DNA of 64,000 bases from Arcuatula senhousia (Eukaryota; Mollusca; Bivalvia; Mytilida; Mytilidae). Shown piece by piece: positions 10,378 through 21,673 of the stretch. Location of the stretch: assembly GCA_963971305.1 (NCBI GenBank), contig OZ020308.1, positions 34,439,275 through 34,503,274 of the forward strand, in the 5' to 3' direction. Position 1 is the first letter of the stretch. Each line of letters begins with the position of its first letter. The notes beneath the pieces are model-generated. The model made no database searches, was not told the origin of the DNA, and worked only from the letters and a program-made list of their open reading frames with translations. Made by a program: the position numbers and the translations under genes.

Positions 10378-12481
10378 CACAGGGGAGAATCGGTATATCG
10401 GTAAAAATGAGCGTGAACAATTTTCCTATGGTGGTCAAGTATTGTGCGTGATCGCGAACAATTTTGTACCGGATCGTGAACAACGCATATTGGATTTTTT
10501 TCGTAGAAGGTCAGTCTTTTTTCTTTTATAGCACGTTGAAAAAAGCAAAATTAAAAAAACAAATTATGACTGGCAAAATGGTTTAACTTACTAAATTGAA
10601 ACATGAAAGCCGTTTTACTTAAAATTGAATAGCTTTCTCAAATTTTGAAAAGGCAGATAGTATGTTGATATAAAACGGTCAGAATTTAACACATTTTGTA
10701 AACAAAACATGTATGTTCTGCTTCATATTAATATCAAAATGCATGAAATATTGTGTTTTAGATTCAAATATCATTATTTCATTTACCAAGAGCTAAAAAA
10801 TATATCTTCTTTCAAATGCAAGAGAGAAACTGGATATTTTTTGTAGTTTTTGTTATTTTTGGGATCGCGAACAATTTGGCACCGCTTGTTTTGGATCGTG
10901 AACTATGATCGCGAACAATTCATTAGTCAATATCGAATGTTTTAGATAATGAAGAGTTTAAGCGTTTGAATAGATTGACATGTATATATAAAACTTATTT
11001 TTCAGGAATGAAAAGAAAGAACAAAAATCTCAGCAACAGGAAAGGCCAGTGGAAGACAAAGAAACGCAAAGTTGAAACAACACTGAATTGTAAATTGGCA
11101 ACACTACGGGTGTGCTATAGCAGGCAGGAACCGCTAACTCTTCCGGAGCACCCGAGTTCACTCTTGTTACGACTTGAGTTCGCGTTGTTGATTTCTGTTC
11201 GGTTGATTTTTTGTTTTGTGTTTCCTTGTGCTGTTCTTGTTTATGTTTATCGGTTCTGTCGTTGCCCTTTCGGACTTTTGACACTCGAATGCCCCATTGG
11301 TGCCTCTGCTTTAAAAAAAATAATTATCATAATATGTCATTTATGTCAAAATGTAAAATCACAGATTGGTTTGTCATAGGGTTTTGTTTTATCTTCCTTT
11401 ACCGGATTTGACACACTGGATTGGAAATTGACAGCGCGGCGGGTGTGCTATAGCAGGCAGGAAATTTGAAAATTGTAGCCTTTTTGAGTAGTCTGGAACG
11501 ATGCGAAACTCCTACCTTAGAGTACCAGGTGAGCAAAATTAAGAAAATTACTAAAATTGCACTGTATTGGAAAGAAAAAAACATCACTTTTTCAACAAAT
11601 ATTGCTGCAATTCTCATTCTATATACGTACACTGAAAAAAAACACCATTAAAATGTTCAATTTTAAAAAAAAAAAAGGTAGAAACCACTGATCAATCAGA
11701 TGAAAGCTATATACAGCTATTGAGGCTTTAGGGTAGCCATTTTGGATTTTTCGAAAAAAAAATGTTGCCTGTCTGAACAAGTCATATAGGAGGTTCTTTA
11801 AGTTGCACTTTTATCTTTTACATAATTTAAAACCTTGCTACTGGACAAAATTAACAGTTTTCATGAACATATTCATAATGATACAAAAATTTGTTATTCA
11901 TTATAATCATGAATTAAATATTAAAATTATCATTAAATCGAAGGTTTAATTAAAAATATATATTATATTTAATGTGGTCACGCTGTCTTGTTCACGATCA
12001 AATTTTGCAGGTACCTAATTGTTCGCGATCATAAAAGGCAAATTCTGAATCGTTTTTACACTTTTCCCCCCTAAATATTCCATTTAAGTTAAATAAATGG
12101 AATATTTTATATTTAGAGAAATTTTCCAGTTTTTTTTTAACATATTTAAAGTTTTATTTGAAATAAATTGTTCTTTTAAATCAACTATCATGTAAAAAAC
12201 GTTGGGTAGTATAGCGCCTTTACGTTTTTAGGAAAAATGGAATTTCCAAAGCAAAATGTTAAAATGTATTTCAGTAAAGGAAATATAGTTATTTTGCCAG
12301 ACGCTTTTAGTTTTTTGAATGACGTTTGTAATTTCTTAATTTTTAGTAAATTCTAGGAAATCACGCCAATATGCGTTGTTCACGATCCGGTACAAAATTG
12401 TTCGCGATCACGCACAATACTTGACCGCCATAGGAAAATTGTTCACGCTCATTTTTACCGATATACTGATTCTCCCCTGTG
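10378..12481. mobile_element. 2.1-kb TIR DNA element with about 117-bp near-identical arms
   Basis: Left arm 10378-10495 and right arm about 12365-12481 are reverse complements with only two visible mismatches. Tips read CACAGGGGAGAATC and GATTCTCCCCTGTG. AATAA follows the right tip (12482-12486) and precedes the left tip (10373-10377), a candidate 5-bp target-site duplication; the CAGGGG core also recalls hAT tips. The motif GATCGCGAACAATT/GATCGTGAACAA recurs in the arms and subterminally (10,862-10,920 and 11,990-12,035). No transposase frame. R1 tail pieces at about 11,090-11,470 are nested inside. It sits just 3' of the last KY-like exon. Confidence 0.8.
11090..11475 (+). repeat. R1 3'-tail copies nested in the TIR element
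   Basis: Two partial R1 pieces: 11,090-11,310 ('GTGTGCTATAGCAGGCAGGA', 'CCCATTGGTGCCTCTGC') and 11,335-11,470 ('CCTTTACCGGATTTGACACA', again ending in GCTATAGCAGGCAGGA). The order suggests an insertion followed by local rearrangement. Confidence 0.7.
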
Positions 12482-12490
12482 AATAAGGTG

Positions 12491-14256
12491 CTAGAAATGT
12501 TTATAATTACTGCTATGTAATACCTTATATGTAAGGATACGATCAAATTCTTCTGAGCCCTTCTCAAACCGTGCCATTATCCTTATGTCAGTTCCCGCAT
12601 ATCCAGTTGTTACTGACCCTTCCCAAATACCTGAGCTGGTTTGTTCTAAGTGAGTCCATCCTTTACAAGAAACAGCGGCAACATCTAGAGAGTTTGGAAT
12701 TTCTACCGAAAAATAAACAACTGTTCTTGAGGCCAACACCCCAGCTTTAGGTGAGAAAACTCCTATATTGAATGCGCGGTCCGTACAAAGCTCCGGAAAG
12801 GGTGCCCATCGTATGGAGGGTCGTTTGGTAGATATTAGTCCATTGTATAGACACTCTGAATCTTTATCTTCCTCACTTGAAAACAGTGAAAACAAGTAGT
12901 CTCCCCTTCTTGGTAAATTTATTCGTACTAGAATCAGATTTCCATTATATGTAATAAAAACATGTCGAATCATGTTATGAAAGCATGACGTAATTAAATG
13001 AAGACGAGGTTGTACCTGGACGCCATTAAAATTTTGAAGTTTTAAAGTCACCTCACCGGAAGTAGTACTTTTTATAATGCCATTGACACAGTCAGTGAAA
13101 ATGAGTTTTTCCTTACGTCCATAGTTAGTTATTCCAAGTCGACCATTATTTGCATTTGGGGGAATACAATTACATTTTGGTTCGTTGAGAAAAATAATGA
13201 GATATGAACAAACAGAAGCATTATGGGAACTGAAAATTGTATCCTTTTTCATGATGTTAAATATAAAACATCCCTGGAGTGGATTGCTTATCCGGAATGT
13301 TATCCTATCGTTGTCGAACCAATAAAATACAAAACGCCTCGAAATGTCATCGTGCTCTTCATCGGTGGTGTCTATACTAAAATCATACACGTAGTCGTCT
13401 TTAGAACGCTGAAACTCTATCAAAACTGAATTATTTTCACAATTTATTTCTGAGCGTTTATGAGAAATAGGCACAAGTCCACAGATCTTTGTGTCATTGC
13501 CCGGTCCCCATTCAAAACGCAGCATATTTCTCGGGAACCCTAAAGCTATGGTGGAGTACATATCGTTTTTATCTTTAAGATTGATATTAAAGCAACACGC
13601 AAGTATATGAACCACAGAAATATCAACGTCCATGGCAAATATCTTTACGAGGCCGTCATCCGGAGCGCTCATTTTCACTTCAAGTAAACCTTTTTCAGTA
13701 TCGGTTTCCACATAAGTGTAAGACGTCTTAGATTTATCAAAGCAGAGTCCTTTGTATGTACAAAAACGTGCAGCAAATTGTAGTTTTTCTTGCCGGTGGA
13801 AACGATATTGTTATCGATGTGTTCCTTGTCGAATAAAGATCAATATGGAATGAGTCAGGCTTAACCATTTTGAGACTAAGTTCGTTAAAATAAGGCGTAC
13901 AATATACCATAGTTTGCCATTCACTGAAAGTTACTGGTCTACACAACAACTGCCAAGAAGTTTCAGACGGATAATACAGTGAAATGTGTTCACAAGGGTT
14001 TACAAAGAATTGTTTACATATCTGTCGTCGGAACAAATGTTCGACAGCTCTCGATTTCAAGTACGACGACCCCATAATCAAACAATTGTTGGTCTCCCAC
14101 GCATGTTTGTCAATTGGATGTGGATCTATAAGTTTCCATTGATCTCCATGTAACACAGCGATCCATTGGCTGCTAGACGACCAATTGTTTTCATTGTTCC
14201 CTGATGTTAACATTTTGACACGCCCCTCAATTATTTTGCAAGTTATTCCAATAAGT
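12491..14256 (-). CDS. KY-like exon 4: C-terminal half of transglutaminase-like domain plus KY beta-sandwich repeats
   Basis: Acceptor CTGTTTTAG precedes 14256. The exon opens LIGITCKIIEG, the usual strand before the catalytic-His region, and continues with WIAVLHGDQWKLIDPH, where the W-x-A-V and W-x-L-x-D pattern of the family is kept but the preceding His is Ser. Further on, SWQLLCRPVTFSEWQTMVY fits the family. Beta-sandwich repeats follow, with MLRFEWGPG and IRWAPFPELC as repeat-end motifs. The frame breaks once, at the T5 run 13784-13788 (A5 on the coding strand). One base fewer would join the two halves. The stop is at 12491-12493; a possible donor (AAG|GTATTA) at 12524/12523 means a further exon cannot be excluded. 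Confidence 0.75.
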
Positions 14257-17200
14257 CTAAAACAGAGGATGAATAATTGAAGTTATTTACTATGATGCCA
14301 TTCATTTTTTATCATCATGATTATCAAAGCGTACATATTTTTACACCAATGAAGAAATGACTGTTATATTGTTTTCGGTCCACGAAGAAATAACACCATT
14401 CATGCACGTGGTGGACACCCAATAACCAAAATAACGGGTTATTTAGTATATTTATCTCGGACTTTGGTGTTATTTTGAAAAAAAATATGAGCATCATAAC
14501 AGGCATTACTTCTGATATAACTTGTAAAATCATTTTTAGTAGGAAATGGTGATGATGCGAGTAAAGCCTCGACCATCGCTTTTCAACAGCAATCTTTTCT
14601 GGAACAACGATCTGTTTATGATGAAATATAACAATAGGATTTCTATCTCTCAAATGAGTGCAGATGTTGGTTTGTCGTAGAAATTTGTCTTGCCTTCCTT
14701 AACCGGATTTGACACACAGTTTTGAAGATCAGCAACACGACGAATGTGCTAAAGCAGGCAGGAACCGCTTATTCTTCCAGAGCACCCGAGTTCACTCTTG
14801 TTACGATTTGAGTTTGCGTTGTTGATTTCCGTTCGGTTGATTTTGTGTTTTGTGTTTCTTCCTGCTGTTTTTGTTTGTGTTTACCGGTTTCGTCGTTGCC
14901 TTTTCGGCTTTTTTGACACTCGAATGCTTCTTGCTTCATCCATATAAAGCACAACAGTTAAAACCCGTCCAAAGCATTACGGGGAAACTAGCTATACAGA
15001 TGATCAGATCTACAATTGAACACATAAAAAACTGAATATATCGAATTTGAAGTCTAGAAAAATGTAAAGAAAACACTGCCAACTTTGTGATAAACGATTG
15101 CTTATTCCGGTTCTGTGCAGAACAATGTACGGAAACACCCGCATAAAAACTTATATAGATAAAACCCGGCTGTCAACAGTATAAACATCGAGAGAGCAAG
15201 AAAATAAAAAAGACCGTTTTGTTTAATCATACCGTTGTATATAGTATGTTGCTTTAATTTACTTTGCTTGCAAATGATAGTAGAGCTGCAAGTTTTATGT
15301 GATCATTACGAAATAAGCACATGTTGCCATTGTCATGCCGTATGGGTTTTTTTCGCGGGTATATAATTTTTGCTTTTTTCGCGGTAGTTGGCAACTCGCG
15401 AAAATTTAAACCCGCAAAAATAAAATCTCGTATATAGTATATGTAAAGTATATACTAGCATATTGGTAATCGCTAAAATTGAATTCCACGAAAAAAAATT
15501 ATCCAATTTTTAAAGAAATCCGCGAAATTTAGCTCCCGCGAAAAAAAAAAAACTAATACGGTAGTTAAACCTACCTACATATCCTGTGAAATATGTGGAC
15601 ACTTGGATCGACATGTTCCTCTGATAGCTCCAATCCTAGTAGAGTTTCAGCTTCCTCTATTAAGTTCCTAAGTTCAGAATTGATAACAACATCAAAGATC
15701 AACTTTACTCTTTTGGTCGACATATATTTGCTTGTCTTTCAGTCGAATAATGAGTTCCTTCAAAGTCATTTTGTTATTCGCCTACAAAAAAGATTTTTTT
15801 TCAAAACTTGTAAACTAAATCTGTATACAAATGTATAAGCCGTGCATATTTTCTCAAGCGACCTGGAAATGAAATAGTTAACTTAACCCCCATGTTCCTG
15901 CACAGTTTTACATACGTGTGCATTATTACATACGTATGTAATTTTAAAACTTACATCACCTCATGACCAGATGTAAATCTTTATGACTGTGTAAATTAAC
16001 AATATTAAATTTTGTGCATGTAAACGCAATTCATACAAATACATAGCTCCATTGTTCCCTTCCTATGGACTTTGTGACCTTAACCTTAAAGCTTTTTACT
16101 CCAGAATCCATATGGATCTTTCTTGCATCATAAGCTCTACGACGTGTAAGTTTTATGAAATTATATCAAGGCGTTTATAAGTTATGCATGGGAAACCAAT
16201 ATCAAAGTTTTCCTAAACTTGTGACCTTGACTCTTGATTCCTCGAACACAATTGGCATCTTTCATACACCATAACCTGAAACGCGTATTTCAGGGTAAAA
16301 TTATGTTTTGAGAACCAATATCACCTTTTTAAAGTTTTTCATTAAATGTGACCTTGGCCTTTGACCTTTTTACCCAAATGCTATAGACTTCTTCCTTAAT
16401 TCTTAGGCCGAAAGCTACAATTTAGATTTGGGGAACAAACCAGATAGAAGGTCGGATGGACGTTAAGCAAAAGTCTATATAAGTCAAAATTGTATGTTGA
16501 GAACGGCACTGAGACAAAAGAGCATGGTTTAAGTTGCACACATTCACATTTAATCTTTTGACACTATAAAGACTAAAAAGTTGTTGTATTACTACATTGC
16601 TCTGTATATGTTTGTTGTTTGCTTGTTTTATGTCCAGTCAGCAATATTACAGTGATAATCAGGTCAAGAACTGATTGAATCTACTAATTGAGTTGTGTGA
16701 CCAACTAGAACACAGCAACCATAACACAAACCCATGCATGTCATGTAAAAATGGCTAATGTACGACCACAAACAAGAAGGAAAAAACGAATTAACTCACA
16801 AGACAGGCCAATATACCATCAACGCACCATTTTACCGGTATATAAGACTTATGCACCCAGCAAGTGACAAAAGCCTACCCCGAAATTTCGCATTTTCTGG
16901 AACCCATACCTATGTCATTGTGACTTACAATGAAGAACCCTTGCCTGAAATAAGGTCATATTAGTTGGAGCACTTAACTGTCTTGGATATAGCCAACACT
17001 TACCCAGTTTCACATAAGCAACCCTCATCTGTCGAAAATACAATGTAGAGTATTGGTTGAACCTACATACACTGGGAGAGAAAACCTGAGTTTGTTGGGA
17101 AATAAAGGAGCTGTAAAATCTGAAGACCATTATGACAGGGCTTCATTAGCAAATTCTGGGGTACAATTCACATACCAGTATATGTATAGTTCATATTGCA

Positions 17201-20060
17201 TGTATTGATTCAGTCAACTCTTTTGAATTAATTAAAGAAAATACACACTAAGCATAAAACTCATGTAAATGCTTAGCAAATTTGCTTATACATACGTGTG
17301 TAAATTTGCACATGTGTATATTTACATACGTATGTATAATTTGTGCATGTAAATGAGGCTTTTGATAGTAAATTAACACTATTATAAAATATGAACGTTG
17401 TTTTTTGTACCTTGCACATGCATCATATAATCCGACACATTAAACATTTCTTTAAAGCTCAGATAAAACTATTTTTCCTTTTTTTAATAAACTTTTAAAA
17501 AAATGTTTATACTTACATCTACGATATCATGTTCAATTTTACAATCCAAGCTACATGTATATGGAAGAGGTAATGGAATACCATTCTTATTCATATGAAT
17601 ATGAGATGAAGTTTTTAAACCCATGTCTTGAGCTTCTTGTAAGACATCAACGTCCGGGGTTTTAGAAAATAAATCTTTTCTTACTCGCTTTTTGTACTGA
17701 TCCAGAATGAAATATATCTCACTGTCATCAAAATCTATACCGTCTTCCCTTTCTTTAGTGTTATCATCACTTTTTAATTCATTTTCATTTTCTCTTTGCT
17801 CTATATTATGTATTGCCTCTTCGATATTTTCAGAGGTTGTAGGTTCCCGCGTTTCATTATCCATTCTGTCTTTGTCGTCTGCAAATTTGTCACACTCGAT
17901 AATTACGTCATTTCTTGTTTTGTCATTTTCACTTTCTTCGATTTCACTGACGTCCCTGGCTAATCTTTCACTGCATTCCGACAAAAAAACAACCAAAATG
18001 TCGGTCGAGCTCGGAGGGATGTTTTCTATGAATTCACCTTCATCAGCGTTAATTGCTACGTCATTACAATCGCTCTTATTAACACAATCAATGTACGAAA
18101 CATCCTCAGTGATAAATCCTAAATTCGGCGCAATGGCAAAATGTAAGCCAGGTTCGGAAACCAAAATTCTATTGTCGTGACCTTTAGGTGTCGTCTGTTC
18201 ATTTTCTTTTTCAAGGTTATCACCAACGGTCGTAACCAAGACCTGTAATTATAAAAGCATATACCACTTACATATATTGATAGCTAATCGTTTTCTCATG
18301 TTGACAATATCTCAGTCCTTGACAGCATATGAAGATAAAAGGTTTAATTTTATTCAAACAAATCTTTGAGATACAAATTAAGTCTTGACCTTTAATCAAT
18401 TGACTGGACGGGATTTCAAGTCTTTAAAAACATTAAAACTTTGCATTAATTTTTTTCTCTCAATATACTTCACCAGTTTATACTAGCATAAAAGTTCTCT
18501 TTAACTACCATTTACAAATGATGTAAGATTTTATCATGTATATTCTCTATGCAATCAAATACAAACTGATACCAGACTCTTTGTATTTTTAACCTTCCAA
18601 AAATCGCAATCTAGACATTTTTAAAACCATAAGAGAATGCATTGAAATTTAAGTGATTTGCAAAAATATTTCAAAGACATTATGGACATCACTAAAAAAT
18701 TCATATCACTACTGGATCGGAATACCCGGTAAAATACTTAACAAGTACTTAATTCACTTTTCTCTTAAAGTGTTTCTGTGTTTTAAGAAAATCAGTATAT
18801 AAATGTTCCTTCAACAACGAAATCTTGGTCATCACGTAAAAGTATAATACACACTTTTGTTATTCTAAGATAAGATATTATTTCTTCGTTATCAGCCACT
18901 AGTAGAAAAGTTCAAATTAAAAACGAAAGAATATGGAATATGTGCCAGAAAGACACGATCCACATATTGCAATGATTTTGATAAATGCACAATGCAAAAT
19001 TTCACTGCATGTGAAGCGCTTTTCTGGATTAACCTTGATTAACCTGGATTAAAATTGAGTTAAAAGATATGGTTATTAATTGATTTAATTAGTGTTTGAC
19101 TGGTCTGATGTACTGAGATGATCACCTATTGTGTCTCACAACTATGTTGTGTTCTATAGTCATGATCGCAATGGAAGTGGGAGGTTTAGCGCCATAAAAC
19201 TTGTTGTAACCCACCATTTCGTTTGGAATGCCTGTACCAAGTCAGGACCATTGCAATCCACCAATTCACCGGTATGACTGATTCGTATTTGTCATTTTCT
19301 CTGGACAATGAGATTGATCATTCAAGTTCGGTAGTTTTTTTATTACCATTTTTACAGAAACTATCTCTGGTTAAATTTATATTTTTTTCCGAAATGTCTT
19401 TTAATCTAACTTTGATAAGCTTTAAGGAAAAAAAAAACAATTTAACATTTGATAATCATACAGTCACATATATATTCATAATTGATCTTTGCAAATTTTT
19501 CGGCATTCAATCCATCCAATTGTTTATCAGCTAAAAACCTGATTTTTCTTGCACTGACGAAAGGTCAAACATGTTTTGAATTAAAATTACGACTTTTCAT
19601 TTCTATATATTGTGTATATAACATTTAGGTGGCTTAGTGTGATGCTAACGTAAAGCACCCACACAATTTTACTTGTAGCTCATTTTACTAATTCAAAGCT
19701 AAGCTCGTTAGTACATTTCGTGTTTTTGATACTGTGAAGGTCCTTTTACACAGCCTTTACGAAATAGCTTGCATGTGTTTGCTTAAAAACCCAGAAGTTT
19801 TGTTAACTAATGTTAAACATTTGTTTACAAATTAAATAAGACTTTCATACCTCATGATCATTAACATCTTCAATGTCTTTCATTGAAACGCTAGTTTTTC
19901 TGTGAAGAAAGTCGGAAATAAAGGTTTCTTCCTTCATGTTTTCATCACTAACCATTTTATTGTCTTGAATAGAAATGAAAGGTTCGACACTAGGTATTGC
20001 TTTGGATACATCAGACACACATAATTCCATCTTTTGCTGTCGACTAGAAACACTTCCCAT
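12491..20060 (-). CDS. Kyphoscoliosis peptidase (KY)/hillarin-like gene, four exons, whole span
   Basis: Model: exon 1 20060-19851, exon 2 18242-17517, exon 3 15781-15575, exon 4 14256-12491, all with GT donors and AG acceptors. Phases agree: 0 after exons 1 and 2, and phase 2 into exon 4, provided one extra A in exon 3 is discounted. Allowing for that base and one in exon 4, the product would be about 968 aa: MGSVSSRQQ (N-myristoylation-like), an acidic disordered region to about residue 312, a transglutaminase-like domain, then KY-type beta-sandwich repeats. KY/hillarin proteins are known as cytoskeleton-associated transglutaminase-fold proteins. By alignment in the head, the catalytic Cys position looks like Asp and the His position like Ser, so a pseudoenzyme role is inferred. 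Joining exons 1-2 to 3-4 is inferred from phase, strand and order. The frame breaks may be assembly errors or real decay. Confidence 0.6.
14257..15574 (-). other. KY-like intron 3 with R1 tail and a MITE
   Basis: Holds an R1 tail copy at about 14,635-14,950 (plus strand) and a small TIR element at about 15,335-15,565 whose ends read CCGTATGGGTTTTTTTCGCG and CGCG followed by an A-run and CTAATACGG. The MITE's outer end lies next to the exon 3 donor. No further exon recognised. Confidence 0.55.
15575..15781 (-). CDS. KY-like exon 3 (N-terminal half of transglutaminase-like domain), one frame break
   Basis: Acceptor TTTTTGTAG ends at 15782 and donor TGTAG|GTAGGT is at 15575/15574. The first frame (phase 0, matching exon 2) reads MTLKELIIRLKDKQ. 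The second reads RVKLIFDVVIN, resembling the family's K-V-R-x-I-F-x-W-I segment, and runs to HIFHRIC, joining in phase with LIGITCK of exon 4. The switch falls at the T4 run 15711-15714. The segment normally holding G-V-C-x-x-Y (nucleophile Cys) reads EHVDPSVHIF, with Asp at the Cys position. Length is 207 bases; 206 would keep the phase. Confidence 0.5.
15782..17516 (-). other. KY-like intron 2
   Basis: Contains a repeat-like stretch at 16,060-16,460 with several TGACCTT(G/A)AC phrases, and ACATACGTATGTA-type palindromic motifs at about 15,900-15,950 and 17,285-17,345. Splice-like motifs near 16,985-17,060 surround a short frame without family resemblance and were not called. Confidence 0.45.
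17517..18242 (-). CDS. KY-like exon 2: acidic, probably disordered N-terminal region
   Basis: 242 codons in phase 0, bounded by acceptor TAATTACAG (before 18242) and donor GAT|GTAAGT (17517/17516). Rich in Glu, Asp, Asn, Lys and Ser, with no hydrophobic core until the last 40 residues (HIHMNKNGIPLPLPYTC). An opposite-strand 157-aa frame (17707-18180) is only its Ser/Leu-rich shadow. Assignment to the KY-like gene rests on strand, order and matching intron phase, since this region is not conserved in the family. Confidence 0.6.
18243..19850 (-). other. KY-like intron 1 with repeat R6
   Basis: About 19,080-19,330 matches 57,235-57,500 ('AACCCACCATTTC', 'GAATGCCTGTACCAAGTCAG', 'GACCATTG'). A fragment in reverse orientation is at 58,485-58,540 and a short piece at 36,105-36,150. 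The rest is AT-rich with no exon seen. Confidence 0.6.
19851..20060 (-). CDS. KY-like exon 1: start exon with N-myristoylation-type N-terminus
   Basis: Begins MGSVSSRQQ (Gly2, Ser6: N-myristoylation consensus), 70 codons, ending at donor GAG|GTATGA (19851/19850) in phase 0, matching exon 2. This is the only good start upstream of exon 2. Lipidation would place the protein at membranes, an inference. No clear TATA box within 100 bases upstream. Confidence 0.55.
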
Positions 20061-20880
20061 TTTCTATTTTGTTGCCAACTTTAGTATAGATAATCAAAAG
20101 TGCTTTTTTTTTCGCGGCTAAAAACGCATCCCATAAAATGTGCCCATCTACGTGTAAACAGTTAAACATATCTTCTTCCTCTGACGATTAAAAACATCCC
20201 ACGAAGTATTGCTCTTTAGAAATACAATAGAAATACATATTTTTTGCTGCCAAATATAATCATGTGTGATATTTATAAAGCATACCTGTTACTGCATGCA
20301 GTGACTAAAACATAAGTATAAAGATTCTGTATTGATTTTAGACATCTAAACAATAACACTTGATAGGGCGTTTATAGTATATTCAACGGGATTTAAAATT
20401 GTGGATTGTATCTTATTTATCATCGAACATCGTCTATTGTTTTAAAATATTCTTTGATAAAAACAATATATCTTTATGTAACTTTTAATAATGTATGAAA
20501 TTTAGGTACCTTTAAATCTGATACATGTGTATTCAAAATATTAAAATAGAATAGTACCTTTAAAACAACATTCTTATAAATCAAATTTGACTTTTCACAC
20601 CCTCCCTTTGAAATGGATGCATGCAACAAATTTCATCGTGTAAACATGGACATTTTTTTTAAAGATTATGAAACCTTTCTCTTAATAGAACATTCCTATA
20701 TTCCTGAATTTAAATGCATGCAGCGTTTGTAGTGATGACCTATCAAATGATTTCTGTAGAGGCCATAGGCTAATTGATTTGATAAAAAGCACTATTCAGA
20801 GCACAATGAAAATATCATGAAATCAATTTCATATATACATGGATTTAATGCAACAAAAGTTCCATGAAATTAACGCCAAC
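20061..20880. other. Non-coding spacer upstream of the KY-like gene
   Basis: Would contain the KY-like promoter. AT-rich, no obvious core promoter motif or repeat recognised. Confidence 0.4.
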
Positions 20881-21180
20881 GCGAGTAACAACATTTAGAT
20901 GTGAAACTACAGCTCGTGACATAATTCGAGATCCAGAAAAACTAAAATGATTTTCAAAGTTCAAAGGACCATAACTCTCATTAAAATTTGTGGACCGGCA
21001 CGAAACTCAAACTTGATCTGTAACTCATCAAGGTGAACTCACATACCAAAAATCAGTTCATTATCTATAAGCATTTAGAAAAAAAATGCGGAAAATTGAG
21101 GCGTGACAGACGGACAGACAGACAGACGGACAGAGCGCAAACCTATAGTCCCCTTCGGCTTTCGCCGGTAGGGGACTAAT
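20881..21180 (+). repeat. Interspersed repeat ending in GACAGACGGACAGA and a CCCCTTCGG hairpin
   Basis: Ends with a (GACAGACG)-type simple repeat followed by 'TAGTCCCCTTCGGC' and 'GCCGGTAGGGGACTA', an inverted pair able to form a stem. This arrangement is widespread in bivalve DNA. No coding function. Confidence 0.6.
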
Positions 21181-21673
21181 TAAAGCATACACCTTGATCT
21201 GGAGCTTTCTGAGGGCCAATCCATGAATATTCAAGATAAAACGTACACAAAGAGATTGGATTTATATTTAAATAATAGTAAACAAAGAGATATGAATTGT
21301 GTCACTCTGTATTAGATTCAAAATATACAAACTGAGATAAAATCAGGCGTTCAATACTGGATAAAAATTTATCAAAGTGAAAAAAAAATAAAATCATATA
21401 CCGGTATTTCTGACTTAATATGATAATAATGATATACAATAAAAAAAGAAGTTTATCAGTGGATTTATGAATGCTTATTATTAAAACATATATGAATTTT
21501 GGTTTGTAACAAGCGTAACAGTTAAAGTGCCATGACGGTCGAGTTTGGCCAAGGCTCAAGGCTAACATTTATGACGACTGAATGCTAAGCTTTTCTCACA
21601 TTTCATTATCTGTTCGTGGGCTCTTTGATGGTAATAAGATTCTTTAAACTTTCTAGTTCCACAGTTTATTATA
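21181..21673. other. Non-coding spacer
   Basis: AT-rich with homopolymer runs. No supported feature. Confidence 0.5.

Noticed and set aside
16915..17130. Candidate extra KY-like exon with nearby GTAAGT and AG signals
   Set aside because: Translated sequence shows no resemblance to the transglutaminase-like domain, and exons 2 and 3 already join in phase.
17707..18180. 157-aa Ser/Leu-rich frame on the plus strand
   Set aside because: Exact antisense of the acidic KY-like exon 2. Composition is explained by complementing GAA/GAT codons.
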